6,175 nt of DNA from an uncultured Flammeovirgaceae bacterium. Its GTDB lineage: Bacteria > Bacteroidota > Bacteroidia > Cytophagales > Cyclobacteriaceae. Under the pieces are notes generated by a model that was given only the letters and a program-made list of their open reading frames with translations, did no database searches and had not been told where the DNA came from. Position numbers and translations under genes: made by a program. Shown piece by piece: positions 1-6,175 of the stretch (its first letter is position 1; each line of letters opens with the position of its first letter). The stretch lies in contig CAMPJM010000256.1 in NCBI GenBank assembly GCA_946886805.1, forward strand, positions 1-6,175, in the 5' to 3' direction.

Positions 1-65
1 ATAAAACCCGTTGTGTAGAATTACATTTAACATATAAAAATCATTTAAAATTAGTGTTTTTAAAA

Positions 66-103
66 CCTCACCCATCCCTCTCCTAAAGTGAGAGGGTTAA
101 TGG
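66..103. repeat. REP-like palindromic repeat, possible weak terminator of the esterase gene
   Basis: The sequence shows a perfect 7-bp inverted repeat, CCCTCTC (76-82) and GAGAGGG (90-96), around a 7-base loop. A second outer pairing, CCAT (72-75) with ATGG (100-103), is interrupted by a TTA bulge at 97-99. On the minus strand the stem is followed by a GGGTGAGG-like tail (66-73). A pyrimidine-rich stem with a GTGAGG flank resembles the extragenic palindromic (REP-like) repeats common between bacterial genes. It lies about 70 bp past the esterase stop codon. On that strand only a short TTTT run follows, ten bases after the stem, so it is a poor textbook rho-independent terminator. Only one copy occurs in the window, so its repeat status is inferred. 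The rest of 1-166 is AT-rich and shows no gene. Confidence 0.5.
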
Positions 104-166
104 TCTAATTTTAATAATTTTTATTCAATTCACGTAGTTACACGCAACTGGTTATAAAGGATTTTT

Positions 167-1465
167 CTATTTGAAATGTTGGTCTGCAAAGTTCATGAAC
201 ATCTCCCAATCATAGGCCGTTAAATCATGCCCTCCGGATCGGACATGGTACCCCATATCTTTACTCATCACAGGAGTATCCACTACAGGCATTTTATCGG
301 TGGGTAAACTTTCTTTGCCTAACAACTCGTAAACAGGTGAAGCATGTAAAAGCGATAAAAATTCTCCTTTGGGATCGGCCCATCGGTCTTCTATGGCGCT
401 AGCCACATATACAGGTCTTGGGGCGATCAGTGAGAGCAACATATGCTGATCGACAGGCAGGGCAGCTTCATTTTCGTTATATTTCATAAAATTATCACTG
501 AACCAATGAGGGAAGGTCGAGTTGATTATTGCGACGGTTTCTCCAAAACGACGGCGAGAGAGGGCGGCCCCTCCACATCCCGAGTTGTTAGAGATTACAA
601 GGGCAAACCGCTCATCAGTGGCCCCTGCCCATAATGCAGCTTTACCAAGGCGGGAGTGACCAACAACCGCTACTTTTTGTTCGTTGATGCTGTTTTCGGT
701 TTCAAAATAGTCCATTGCCCTGGAAAGGCCCCAGGACCAGGCACCAATAGCACCCCATTCATCTTGGGCTGGCTTTTGCTGCCCTTCCTGATAAAACAAA
801 GGTTGTATGCCATTCTGAAAGCCATCGTCATAATCCGGATCAAGGTCGCCATAATAGATGGTAACTAAGGCATATCCCCTATCAATGATACGTTCGACGG
901 GCCAACGGTGAATACGAAAGCCTCGGGAAGCTTCAGTGGCTTTATGGTTTTCTGTCCCGCATTTTTCGCAATTTTTCACCCATTGATCGGTAATCGTGAT
1001 CCTCGGGTCGGGATGAATGCTTTGATTGCCATAAAAATTAAGCCCTATGAAAGCCGGAGCAGGGCGAGTTTGGTCGTTCGGGATAAAAATCAGCATATTC
1101 ATCTCATGGCTCCCTTGCTTGTTGCTAAAAGTTGCGGTCACTTCCTTCATAGTAGCTTTACCGTTCAAGGCATCTTTCCATTCACCGGTTGTTTCGTACC
1201 GGGTTTGTACTGTGCCCTCAGGCACTTTTCCGTACACTTGTGTTTTAAATAATTGAAGAATTTCAGGTCGACGCTGCTTTAGCCAGGCTTGTGGATCATT
1301 TACCGGGTTTCCCTCAGAATCCTTCAAAGGGTCAGGCAATACGTAAGAAGGCACATTGCCTTCGTCATAAATGGGTGTCACTTGGGCCGTTAACGAGCTC
1401 CCCAATAGGTTAAAAATAAAAAATAGGCTAATGCAGCATGCGGAATAAAATGGATGATTGAGCAT
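167..1465 (-). CDS. Secreted CE15-family glucuronoyl esterase-like alpha/beta hydrolase
   Basis: This 432-residue protein is predicted to hydrolyse esters of (4-O-methyl-)glucuronic acid, the bonds that link glucuronoxylan to lignin. Residues 1-27 form a Sec signal peptide: a hydrophobic core at about 9-22, then SLTA|Q with cleavage after Ala27. No lipobox sits at that site, so export to the periplasm or beyond is likely. The mature protein is an alpha/beta hydrolase with CE15 hallmarks in order: RGF..HRWPVE (181-191), GDLDPDYDDGFQNG (206-219), WGAIGAWSWGLSRAMDY (237-253), nucleophile motif GHSRLGK with Ser271 (269-275), NNSGCGGAALSRR (293-305), WADPKGEF (362-369) and GGHDLTAYDW with His413 (411-420). 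The glutamate normally found just after the nucleophile strand is Asn294, so Asp360 in the loop before WADP is the likely catalytic acid, as in some bacterial CE15 enzymes. The start is fixed by the signal peptide. No strong Shine-Dalgarno or TAnnTTTG promoter is visible upstream. The gene stands alone and diverges from the LacI-type gene, its probable regulator. Acetyl xylan esterase is the other label such proteins receive. The family is clear, but the exact substrate is inferred. Confidence 0.87.
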   Translation of the reverse strand: MLNHPFYSACCISLFFIFNLLGSSLTAQVTPIYDEGNVPSYVLPDPLKDSEGNPVNDPQAWLKQRRPEILQLFKTQVYGKVPEGTVQTRYETTGEWKDALNGKATMKEVTATFSNKQGSHEMNMLIFIPNDQTRPAPAFIGLNFYGNQSIHPDPRITITDQWVKNCEKCGTENHKATEASRGFRIHRWPVERIIDRGYALVTIYYGDLDPDYDDGFQNGIQPLFYQEGQQKPAQDEWGAIGAWSWGLSRAMDYFETENSINEQKVAVVGHSRLGKAALWAGATDERFALVISNNSGCGGAALSRRRFGETVAIINSTFPHWFSDNFMKYNENEAALPVDQHMLLSLIAPRPVYVASAIEDRWADPKGEFLSLLHASPVYELLGKESLPTDKMPVVDTPVMSKDMGYHVRSGGHDLTAYDWEMFMNFADQHFK

Positions 1466-1506
1466 AATAGTTTAGAGAAAAGAGCCTTTGTAAATGTTCC
1501 CGATTT

Positions 1507-1552
1507 TTTGCAATTTAGAAAAACATTAGAAATGTGCGCTATTAATTGCAAA
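1507..1552. promoter_or_regulatory. Nested inverted repeat, candidate operator upstream of the esterase gene
   Basis: A perfect 9-bp inverted repeat, TTTGCAATT (1507-1515) and AATTGCAAA (1544-1552), encloses a smaller one, ACATT (1523-1527) and AATGT (1531-1535). The two are almost concentric, with centres at about 1529. Each outer arm contains the self-complementary hexamer TTGCAA. The structure lies 42 bp upstream of the esterase start codon, where its promoter or leader must be, and on the side shared with the divergent LacI-type gene. LacI-family repressors bind dyads, so this is a reasonable operator candidate. It could instead form a hairpin in the esterase mRNA leader. The function is inferred from symmetry and position only. 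Confidence 0.4.
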
Positions 1553-1650
1553 TACTGGAAAAGCAATCGTGTTAAAAATAGACTGAACAAGCAAATAGAC
1601 GACACTATAAACTTGCCCTTAAGCTGTCTTGGCCGCCATATCACTTTTAC

Positions 1651-1662
1651 GATAATATTATC
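1651..1662. promoter_or_regulatory. 12-bp perfect palindrome in the divergent intergenic region
   Basis: GATAATATTATC is perfectly self-complementary, and its symmetry ends exactly at its edges. It lies between the divergent esterase and LacI-type genes, about 75 bp upstream of the candidate promoter of the regulator gene. It could be an operator. However, its centre is AT rather than the CG usual in LacI-family operators, and short AT palindromes arise easily in AT-rich DNA. Its right half can also pair with GGATTAT (1670-1676) as an imperfect alternative hairpin. Confidence 0.25.
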
Positions 1663-1718
1663 CCCTTCAGGATTATTTTTAAGATTCGGTTGTCCTGATA
1701 TGTTGTTCTGTATGTCAA

Positions 1719-1745
1719 TTGGTTGCAAAAATATTAGTATATTTG
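1719..1745 (+). promoter_or_regulatory. Candidate Bacteroidota-type promoter of the LacI-family gene
   Basis: TATATTTG (1738-1745) matches the Bacteroidota -7 consensus TAnnTTTG exactly and ends 19 bp before the regulator's ATG, which would give a short leader. The best -33-like element is TTG at 1719-1721, with a 16-bp spacer. That is a little shorter than the usual spacing, so the upstream half is weak. A TTGCAA hexamer (1723-1728) lies inside the spacer. A repressor bound there would block RNA polymerase, which would fit autoregulation. Confidence 0.42.
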
Positions 1746-1764
1746 ATTTCATGGTAGAAAAGGA

Positions 1765-2790
1765 ATGAGAGAACATGTCACTATAAAAGACCTGGCCAAA
1801 AAGCTAAACATTTCTGTTTCCACTGTTTCCAAAGCCTTCAATGAAAAATATTTCGACATAAAGGCCGATACCAGAAAATTGATCCTGGAAACTGCGGAAG
1901 AAATGGACTACAGGCCTAATCCTATAGCAAGAAAATTACTCAAAAGAAGAACTTATAATATTGGGATCATCGTGCCAGAGTTTCTCAACTCCTTCTTTCC
2001 CAGAGTTGTCTTTAGCATGCAGGAAAAGCTTGTTAAAGAAGGTTATCAAATGCTAATAATGCCTTCCAATGAGCGTTTTGAAACGGAATTGGAAAACATT
2101 AAAACCCTGGAGAACAATATGGTCGATGGCTTGGCCATTTCTCTTTCCAAGGAAACTAAAAATGTGGATTACATCAACCGACTTATAAAAAGAGGGATGC
2201 CTATCGTACTCTTTAATCGGGTAAGCCAGTCCATTAATGCGCCCAAGGTTATTTTTGATGATTTCAAATGGGCTTTTTTTGCTACTGAACATCTTATCAG
2301 CCAAGGCTATAAAGACATTTATCATTTTGCTTTGCCCTTTCATCTTTCCTTGTGCCAAAAACGAATAAAGGGTTTTAAGCAGGCATTATCAAAACACAAT
2401 ATTCCATATGACGATACTCATATTGTAGAAGCAGGTATTTCCATTGAAGATGGGGAAAGGGCCATTAATACGTTACTGAATAATGGGACGTTGCCCGAAG
2501 CTATTTTTGCAGCAGGAGATAAAATTGCAGTAGGCGCCATGAAAGCATTGAAAAAAAGAGGTATCAAAATACCCGACCAAGTAGGCATAGTGGGATTTAC
2601 AGAATCATCCTTGGCTGAAGTTGTGGAACCTAACCTGACAAGTGTTGACCAACCGACGACGGAAATAGGACATACAACCATCGACCTCCTACTACAAGCT
2701 ATTGACAATCATAAGGTAGAAAATAAAGAGTTTATTATCGATGGTAAACTTAATATCAGAGAATCATCTTTAAGAAGCAGGAGGGTATAA
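1765..2790 (+). CDS. LacI/GalR-family transcriptional regulator
   Basis: This 341-residue DNA-binding regulator has the usual LacI/GalR length and architecture. The N-terminal helix-turn-helix spans about residues 5-26 and includes TIKDLAKKLNISVSTVSKAF. The DNA-binding region continues through RPNPIARKLLKRR (50-62), where the hinge helix and its minor-groove leucine normally lie. A periplasmic-binding-protein-like sensor domain follows from about 64 (YNIGIIVPEF) to about 334, including PEAIFAAGDKIAVGAMKAL (244-262) and a QVGIVGF strand (272-278). Such proteins bind a sugar or sugar derivative and release, or less often gain, operator affinity. The ligand cannot be read from sequence. The ATG at 1765 gives the standard family N-terminus. 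The purine-rich GAAAAGGA abuts it directly, which is too close for a normal Shine-Dalgarno, and weak ribosome sites are usual in this phylum. The gene diverges from the CE15 esterase and most likely controls it and possibly itself. The stop codon lies inside an AT-rich palindrome. The family call is firm, but the target is inferred. Confidence 0.92.
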   Translation: MREHVTIKDLAKKLNISVSTVSKAFNEKYFDIKADTRKLILETAEEMDYRPNPIARKLLKRRTYNIGIIVPEFLNSFFPRVVFSMQEKLVKEGYQMLIMPSNERFETELENIKTLENNMVDGLAISLSKETKNVDYINRLIKRGMPIVLFNRVSQSINAPKVIFDDFKWAFFATEHLISQGYKDIYHFALPFHLSLCQKRIKGFKQALSKHNIPYDDTHIVEAGISIEDGERAINTLLNNGTLPEAIFAAGDKIAVGAMKALKKRGIKIPDQVGIVGFTESSLAEVVEPNLTSVDQPTTEIGHTTIDLLLQAIDNHKVENKEFIIDGKLNIRESSLRSRRV

Positions 2791-2818
2791 AATAAATATT
2801 TTATACGGGAAATTTTTT
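2785..2818 (+). terminator. AT-rich palindrome with T-run after the LacI-family gene
   Basis: Two perfect 10-base arms, GTATAAAATA (2785-2794) and TATTTTATAC (2797-2806), are separated by only two bases. They are followed by CGGGAAA and a run of six T (2813-2818). The left arm contains the regulator's stop codon. The position and T-run fit a rho-independent terminator. The stem is almost entirely A/T and the T-run starts several bases after it, so termination would be weak. A protein-binding site is the alternative. Confidence 0.45.
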
Positions 2819-2977
2819 GTATGTTTCTAATGCTGTTTTCTTACCCTATAAAGGCTACTGCCGTGCCCCTAAACCATGCAACTGCTATTGTGTAAACTGA
2901 ATACAACCACAATCCTCTACTCTAACCATACGTTTTTCTCCTGATAATAAATTGCACCATAGCTTTTTACTTCTTCT

Positions 2978-2990
2978 ACTGACAGTCAGT
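2978..2990. repeat. Short palindrome in the convergent intergenic gap
   Basis: ACTGAC (2978-2983) and GTCAGT (2985-2990) are perfect inverted 6-mers around a single central A. The palindrome lies downstream of both the LacI-type gene and the mobilization operon. No T-run follows on either strand, so it is not an obvious terminator. It may be a binding site or chance. Confidence 0.25.
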
Positions 2991-3000
2991 TTCTGGCCTC

Positions 3001-3043
3001 GATCACTTCAGATCACGGTTCTCAAAAAACGGTTCTCAAAAAC
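3001..3043. repeat. Tandem direct repeats at the 3' end of the mobilization operon
   Basis: A 14-bp unit, CGGTTCTCAAAAAA, occurs at 3016-3029. It is repeated immediately at 3030-3043, with only the last base changed to C. Directly before it, GATCAC occurs twice ten bases apart (3001-3006 and 3011-3016). The array begins 31 bp past the mobC stop codon. The remainder of the convergent gap (2819-3073) is low in GC and shows no open gene, RNA gene or strong terminator. The repeat may be replication slippage or a set of binding sites. The sequence alone does not decide. Confidence 0.55.
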
Positions 3044-3073
3044 TGTAATTATTTAACATCCTTTTCGATGACT

Positions 3074-5062
3074 CTACTTCTTCACCACCAAATGTCCCAA
3101 CCCCGGATCTTTCAGCACCCGCTCCATTTCTGCCTGAATAATATCCTGTACATCCTGCTTAATTTGTAAGTAATTCCGTTGTACCATTGCATTGTCCAGT
3201 TTGCGGATGACCGGAATATCTTTATAATTTTCCTGTTCTTTTTTCAAGGCTTCATGATCGTTCAGTATTTCACAATGGAACGCTTTTAGTTCGATTTTAC
3301 AATCGGGATTATCGGCTACCATCCCCACAAACTCACCGGAACTAAGGGCTGAAATTTTAGATGGTGGTATGGCTGCTTCCAATTGTTTAGAGCGACTGAT
3401 AGAAGTGTCCGAACTGTTGATGGAAAGGCTTTCCCTGTCCTGCATGACCTTTCCAAAACGTTCGGAAAGCACCTTGGCCGTGTCACCGGTTACCTGTCCG
3501 CTAACAATGTTCCCGGTGATGTTCATGATCACATCTGCCTGCTCCTTACCATAATCTTTCCGTAGCTGGCTGAAGTCCTGAACACCAAGACAGGTGGCCA
3601 CTTTATTGCTCCTGGCAGTAGCGATCAGGCTGTCCATATTGTTGAGATAGATCGTAGGGAACTCGTCAAACACCAGGCTGCTTTTCAGGTTTCCTTTTTT
3701 GTTCACCAGCTTGATCAACCGGGTGACATAGAGCGATAGAACCGCTCCATAGATCTGTATCTTTTGGGGGTTGTTCCCCATACAGACAATCTTCGGCCTG
3801 TCAAGGTTATTGATGTCCAACTTAAAATCATTGCCCGATAACACATAGTACAACTGTGGTGAAGAAAGCCTTGCCAACGCCACTTTAGCGGCCGCTATTT
3901 GCCCCTCCAATTGTTCCATTACATCATTCAAATAGGCATTGACAAAGGGGTTGATCAGTACCTCTATTTCCTTTTCTGTCCGCAGTGCGGTAAACAGGCT
4001 TTCATAACCTACCTGCATCATTTCTATGACATGGGGAAGGGTACAAAACCCGCCGTCTTGGTATTTCCGCAAATACCATATAATAGCGGTCAAGAAATTT
4101 ATCGGCGATTCCACAAAGAAATCCCCTTGCCGCTTGATCCATTCCCGGTTCAGACTCATCAATATTGTCCGGGCGGATTCCGCAGCATCCGTAATATCGG
4201 ACATGGTTTCATGGTCAAGCGGGTTGCACCGGTGGCTGCGGCCAAGGTCGTCAAAATTGATAACAAAAAATTCCGGTTGCACGACATACCTATCTCTATA
4301 CTTCAGCCAGGTATTGTAAACGATTTTGGAAAGGTCATCGAACTTAAAATCATATACGAACATGCTGAACCCTTTCCTGATGTGCTGGGTGATCACATGC
4401 CTAATCACAAAATAGGACTTCCCCGAACCGGGGGACCCCAAAACGAGCAGGCCACGGAAAGGGTTGATGAAATTGATCCAGCTTTTTCTGGTTTTGCTTT
4501 TCAATTGATACTGGGCTGGCAAGTTGATGGAGTATTCGTTTGCCAGTAGCCTTTCTTCCTGCGGAAAGGTCTCGTTTTCCTTGTTGAAAATATCATTGTT
4601 ATTGATTTTCGTCTGAATAATTCTTGACAACAAAGCACCGCCACTAAGGACCAGTAAAAACCCAACTGAGGCTAAGCTCATATAGAACAAGGCCAGATAG
4701 GTTATCTTTATTTTCACCAGCAAAGAAAGGTAACTGAAAAAATAGATCAGCAGGCCTGTAATGATGTAGGCCAGGGCTGTTCTGTAATTCAATCTTTCAT
4801 CCTTCCTGCCCTTTGCCCCCATCAAGGAAATGGCTAAGAAACTCAAAGCAATCAACTTTGATTTATGGAAGTTGCTGAACAACCCTGTGTCCTGGATATT
4901 GCCCATTAGCCTATCGGTCAGCTCTAAGGTTAATTCCCATTCATCGAACGCTGCGTAACAATAATAATAAAAATGTAGCACCAGAATCACAATGCCGATC
5001 AACCTGGTCATGTCCAAAATTTTCCTCAACGCCTGCTCGTTTTCCCCTGTCTGTATAGCCAT
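3074..5062 (-). CDS. mobC: MobC, VirD4/TraG-like conjugative coupling protein
   Basis: This 662-residue inner-membrane ATPase is predicted to link the relaxase-DNA complex to a type IV secretion channel during conjugation. Four hydrophobic segments fall at about residues 19-38, 68-82, 95-116 and 121-147, and the rest is cytoplasmic. The nucleotide-binding domain has a Walker A motif GSPGSGKS at 209-216 (bases 4415-4438) and a Walker B motif SSLVFDEFPTIYL at 461-473, with the acidic pair Asp466-Glu467. A further conserved ATPase motif, LGVQDFSQLRKDYG, sits at 492-505. The N-terminus (QTGENEQ.LRKILD...FYYYCY) and the length fit the MobC proteins of Bacteroides-group conjugative transposons. The gene starts 10 bp after the mobB stop codon in the same direction, so the two are probably cotranscribed. 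There is no strong Shine-Dalgarno, and an in-frame TGA two codons upstream limits extension of the start. The frame is intact with all ATPase motifs present, so it looks functional. Confidence 0.9.
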   Translation of the reverse strand: MAIQTGENEQALRKILDMTRLIGIVILVLHFYYYCYAAFDEWELTLELTDRLMGNIQDTGLFSNFHKSKLIALSFLAISLMGAKGRKDERLNYRTALAYIITGLLIYFFSYLSLLVKIKITYLALFYMSLASVGFLLVLSGGALLSRIIQTKINNNDIFNKENETFPQEERLLANEYSINLPAQYQLKSKTRKSWINFINPFRGLLVLGSPGSGKSYFVIRHVITQHIRKGFSMFVYDFKFDDLSKIVYNTWLKYRDRYVVQPEFFVINFDDLGRSHRCNPLDHETMSDITDAAESARTILMSLNREWIKRQGDFFVESPINFLTAIIWYLRKYQDGGFCTLPHVIEMMQVGYESLFTALRTEKEIEVLINPFVNAYLNDVMEQLEGQIAAAKVALARLSSPQLYYVLSGNDFKLDINNLDRPKIVCMGNNPQKIQIYGAVLSLYVTRLIKLVNKKGNLKSSLVFDEFPTIYLNNMDSLIATARSNKVATCLGVQDFSQLRKDYGKEQADVIMNITGNIVSGQVTGDTAKVLSERFGKVMQDRESLSINSSDTSISRSKQLEAAIPPSKISALSSGEFVGMVADNPDCKIELKAFHCEILNDHEALKKEQENYKDIPVIRKLDNAMVQRNYLQIKQDVQDIIQAEMERVLKDPGLGHLVVKK

Positions 5063-5072
5063 CGCTCAAATC

Positions 5073-6175
5073 TTATTGGTTATTCGAAATACCTTTTCGT
5101 TTCTTCCTTTTTTTCTTCTTTCTCAAGTGGTACGGCAAATACCCGTTGGTATATTCAGGTTGCATGAGTGCATCTAACACCTTTCCTACATTTGGTCCTT
5201 GAATAGTTTGTTCTGTAGGCAGCGTGGTCTTGGACATTGTTGAATTGGCTCCTGCCTGAACATTATTTTGCTCTAGCATTTGTTGTTTTTCCACCAACTG
5301 CAAACCCTGTTTTTGTTCAACCGAACCTTCTTGTTGGCAACGATTCTGAACAGCTTTGGCACCGTACGGCTTTCCCAAAGCACTGCCGTTGAACACACAT
5401 TTTGTAATGTGGTCAACGTAGGTAATACCATAGATCAACCCGGTTTCGTTTTGGCGCAAAGCCATATGAATCCCCTGCTTTTCCAATGCTTTTACCAAAT
5501 CCTGAAGCTTAACATCTTTACCCCTTAAGGCCAAATCAACAGCATTCCTGATGCGTGACTTGAAAGGCATCCTTTTCGCCTCGTTGTTTTTAAATTTTTC
5601 CCCTAAAAATTTCATCGTTGGAGCATTGTAAAAATCACTCGCCTTAATGGGAACACCGACGGGCTTTCCATCTTCGTTCAGTATGCGGTAAACCAATCCG
5701 CCTGATTTGAAAACCCTTGAATTTTCACCACCACGGTCAGCCAAAACGTTGTACTGGCGAAGTACGGCATTCAGTTCCGGTAAGCTGGTGTATTTGTAGG
5801 TATCAAGCACTCCGATAAGGATATTGGTGAGCGCTTTTTTTGACTGAAGTTTGCCGTAGCGGATCTTTCCCATTGTGATCGGTTCCAGCTTGTATGCCTG
5901 TTGCTGTTTTCGTCCTTCGGCAACCACCAAACCAAACGTTTTTTCGATTTCCTTTCGGGCTGGTTCGGACTTGCGGATGCCCAAGTGATGCATGTCAATT
6001 CGGCTGCCGTCTGCCTGGATATTTGTGGCAACCAAATGGATGTGAGGATGTCCCGCGTCGTGGTGCTGATAGACCAAGAAAGGCTGTTCCCCGAAGCCAA
6101 TCTTTTGCATATAAGAACCAGCAATTGCCATCAGTTTTTCTTTGGGAAAACCCTTTTCCGAAGGGTCAAAATTGA
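5073..6175 (-). CDS. mobB: MobB relaxase/mobilization nuclease, 5' end cut by the window edge
   Basis: This is the C-terminal 366 residues of a MOBP-type relaxase (Relaxase/mobilization nuclease domain), the enzyme that nicks one strand at oriT and stays bound to the 5' end during transfer. The frame runs in from beyond position 6175. The Met codon at 6129-6131 is internal, because the 14 codons before it read NFDPSEKGFPKEKL, a normal part of the relaxase fold. The metal-binding histidine motif HHDAGHPHIH lies at bases 6036-6065 and is intact. The catalytic tyrosine is expected nearer the N-terminus, outside the window. Further on are the family motif GLIYGITYVDHITKCVFNGS (bases 5382-5441), a glutamine-rich linker and a strongly basic tail, LRKKKKRKKRKG, near the stop. 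mobC follows after 10 bp. A MobA-type accessory protein gene and oriT would be expected upstream, past the right edge, by analogy with the mobABC operons of CTnDOT and CTn341. Confidence 0.87.
   Translation of the reverse strand, partial: NFDPSEKGFPKEKLMAIAGSYMQKIGFGEQPFLVYQHHDAGHPHIHLVATNIQADGSRIDMHHLGIRKSEPARKEIEKTFGLVVAEGRKQQQAYKLEPITMGKIRYGKLQSKKALTNILIGVLDTYKYTSLPELNAVLRQYNVLADRGGENSRVFKSGGLVYRILNEDGKPVGVPIKASDFYNAPTMKFLGEKFKNNEAKRMPFKSRIRNAVDLALRGKDVKLQDLVKALEKQGIHMALRQNETGLIYGITYVDHITKCVFNGSALGKPYGAKAVQNRCQQEGSVEQKQGLQLVEKQQMLEQNNVQAGANSTMSKTTLPTEQTIQGPNVGKVLDALMQPEYTNGYLPYHLRKKKKRKKRKGISNNQ

Noticed and set aside
908..1252. 114-codon plus-strand open frame opposite the esterase
   Set aside because: It is a shadow of the CE15 coding sequence, whose family motifs are continuous on the other strand.
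1726..1733. Minus-strand TATTTTTG as a -7 box for the esterase gene
   Set aside because: It lies about 260 bp upstream of the esterase start with no -33 element at suitable spacing. It would imply a very long leader, so I did not call it.
1725..1734. Minus-strand ATATTTTTGC resembling the CTnDOT-type crossover core GTAnnTTTGC
   Set aside because: The first base does not match, no partner copy was found at another position, no integrase is present, and the region is AT-rich promoter DNA where such matches are expected.
3899..4549. 216-codon plus-strand open frame opposite mobC
   Set aside because: It lies fully inside the well-supported mobC frame on the opposite strand and its product has no recognisable family features.
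5108..5114. Run of seven A (minus strand) in the lysine-rich end of mobB as a programmed frameshift site
   Set aside because: The heptamer is not in the frame needed for a -1 slip, and the mobC frame has a stop codon just before its ATG, so no mobB-mobC fusion would result.

Overview
The window looks like chromosomal or integrated-element DNA from a member of the Bacteroidota. Three things point there. A relaxase and coupling-protein pair matches the MobB/MobC type of Bacteroides-group conjugative transposons. A secreted CE15-type esterase has a signal peptide ending in A|Q. A Bacteroidota-type -7 promoter box (TAnnTTTG) lies upstream of the regulator gene. The sequence does not let me name a genus.

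Layout from left to right. Positions 1-166 are AT-rich and non-coding and carry a compact REP-like palindrome at 66-103. A minus-strand gene (167-1465) encodes a secreted glucuronoyl-esterase-like protein (carbohydrate esterase family 15), predicted to cut ester bonds between glucuronoxylan and lignin. A 299-bp divergent intergenic region (1466-1764) holds a nested dyad, three TTGCAA hexamers, a 12-bp palindrome and a candidate promoter. A plus-strand LacI/GalR-family repressor gene (1765-2790) ends inside an AT-rich palindrome that may act as its terminator. A 283-bp convergent gap (2791-3073) contains small direct and inverted repeats but no gene. The right half is a minus-strand mobilization operon read from right to left: mobB, a MOBP-type relaxase cut by the right edge (5073 to beyond 6175), then mobC, a VirD4/TraG-like coupling ATPase (3074-5062), 10 bp downstream.

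The window therefore shows two modules. The first is a carbohydrate-response pair, an esterase and a divergently transcribed regulator that probably controls it. The second is a conjugation module, in which MobB nicks and pilots DNA at oriT and MobC delivers the relaxosome to a type IV secretion channel. Their adjacency suggests that the esterase/regulator pair may be cargo of an integrative conjugative element or may flank its end. No integrase, attachment site or transfer (tra) gene is visible here, so this remains an inference. I found no defence system, CRISPR array, tRNA or rRNA.
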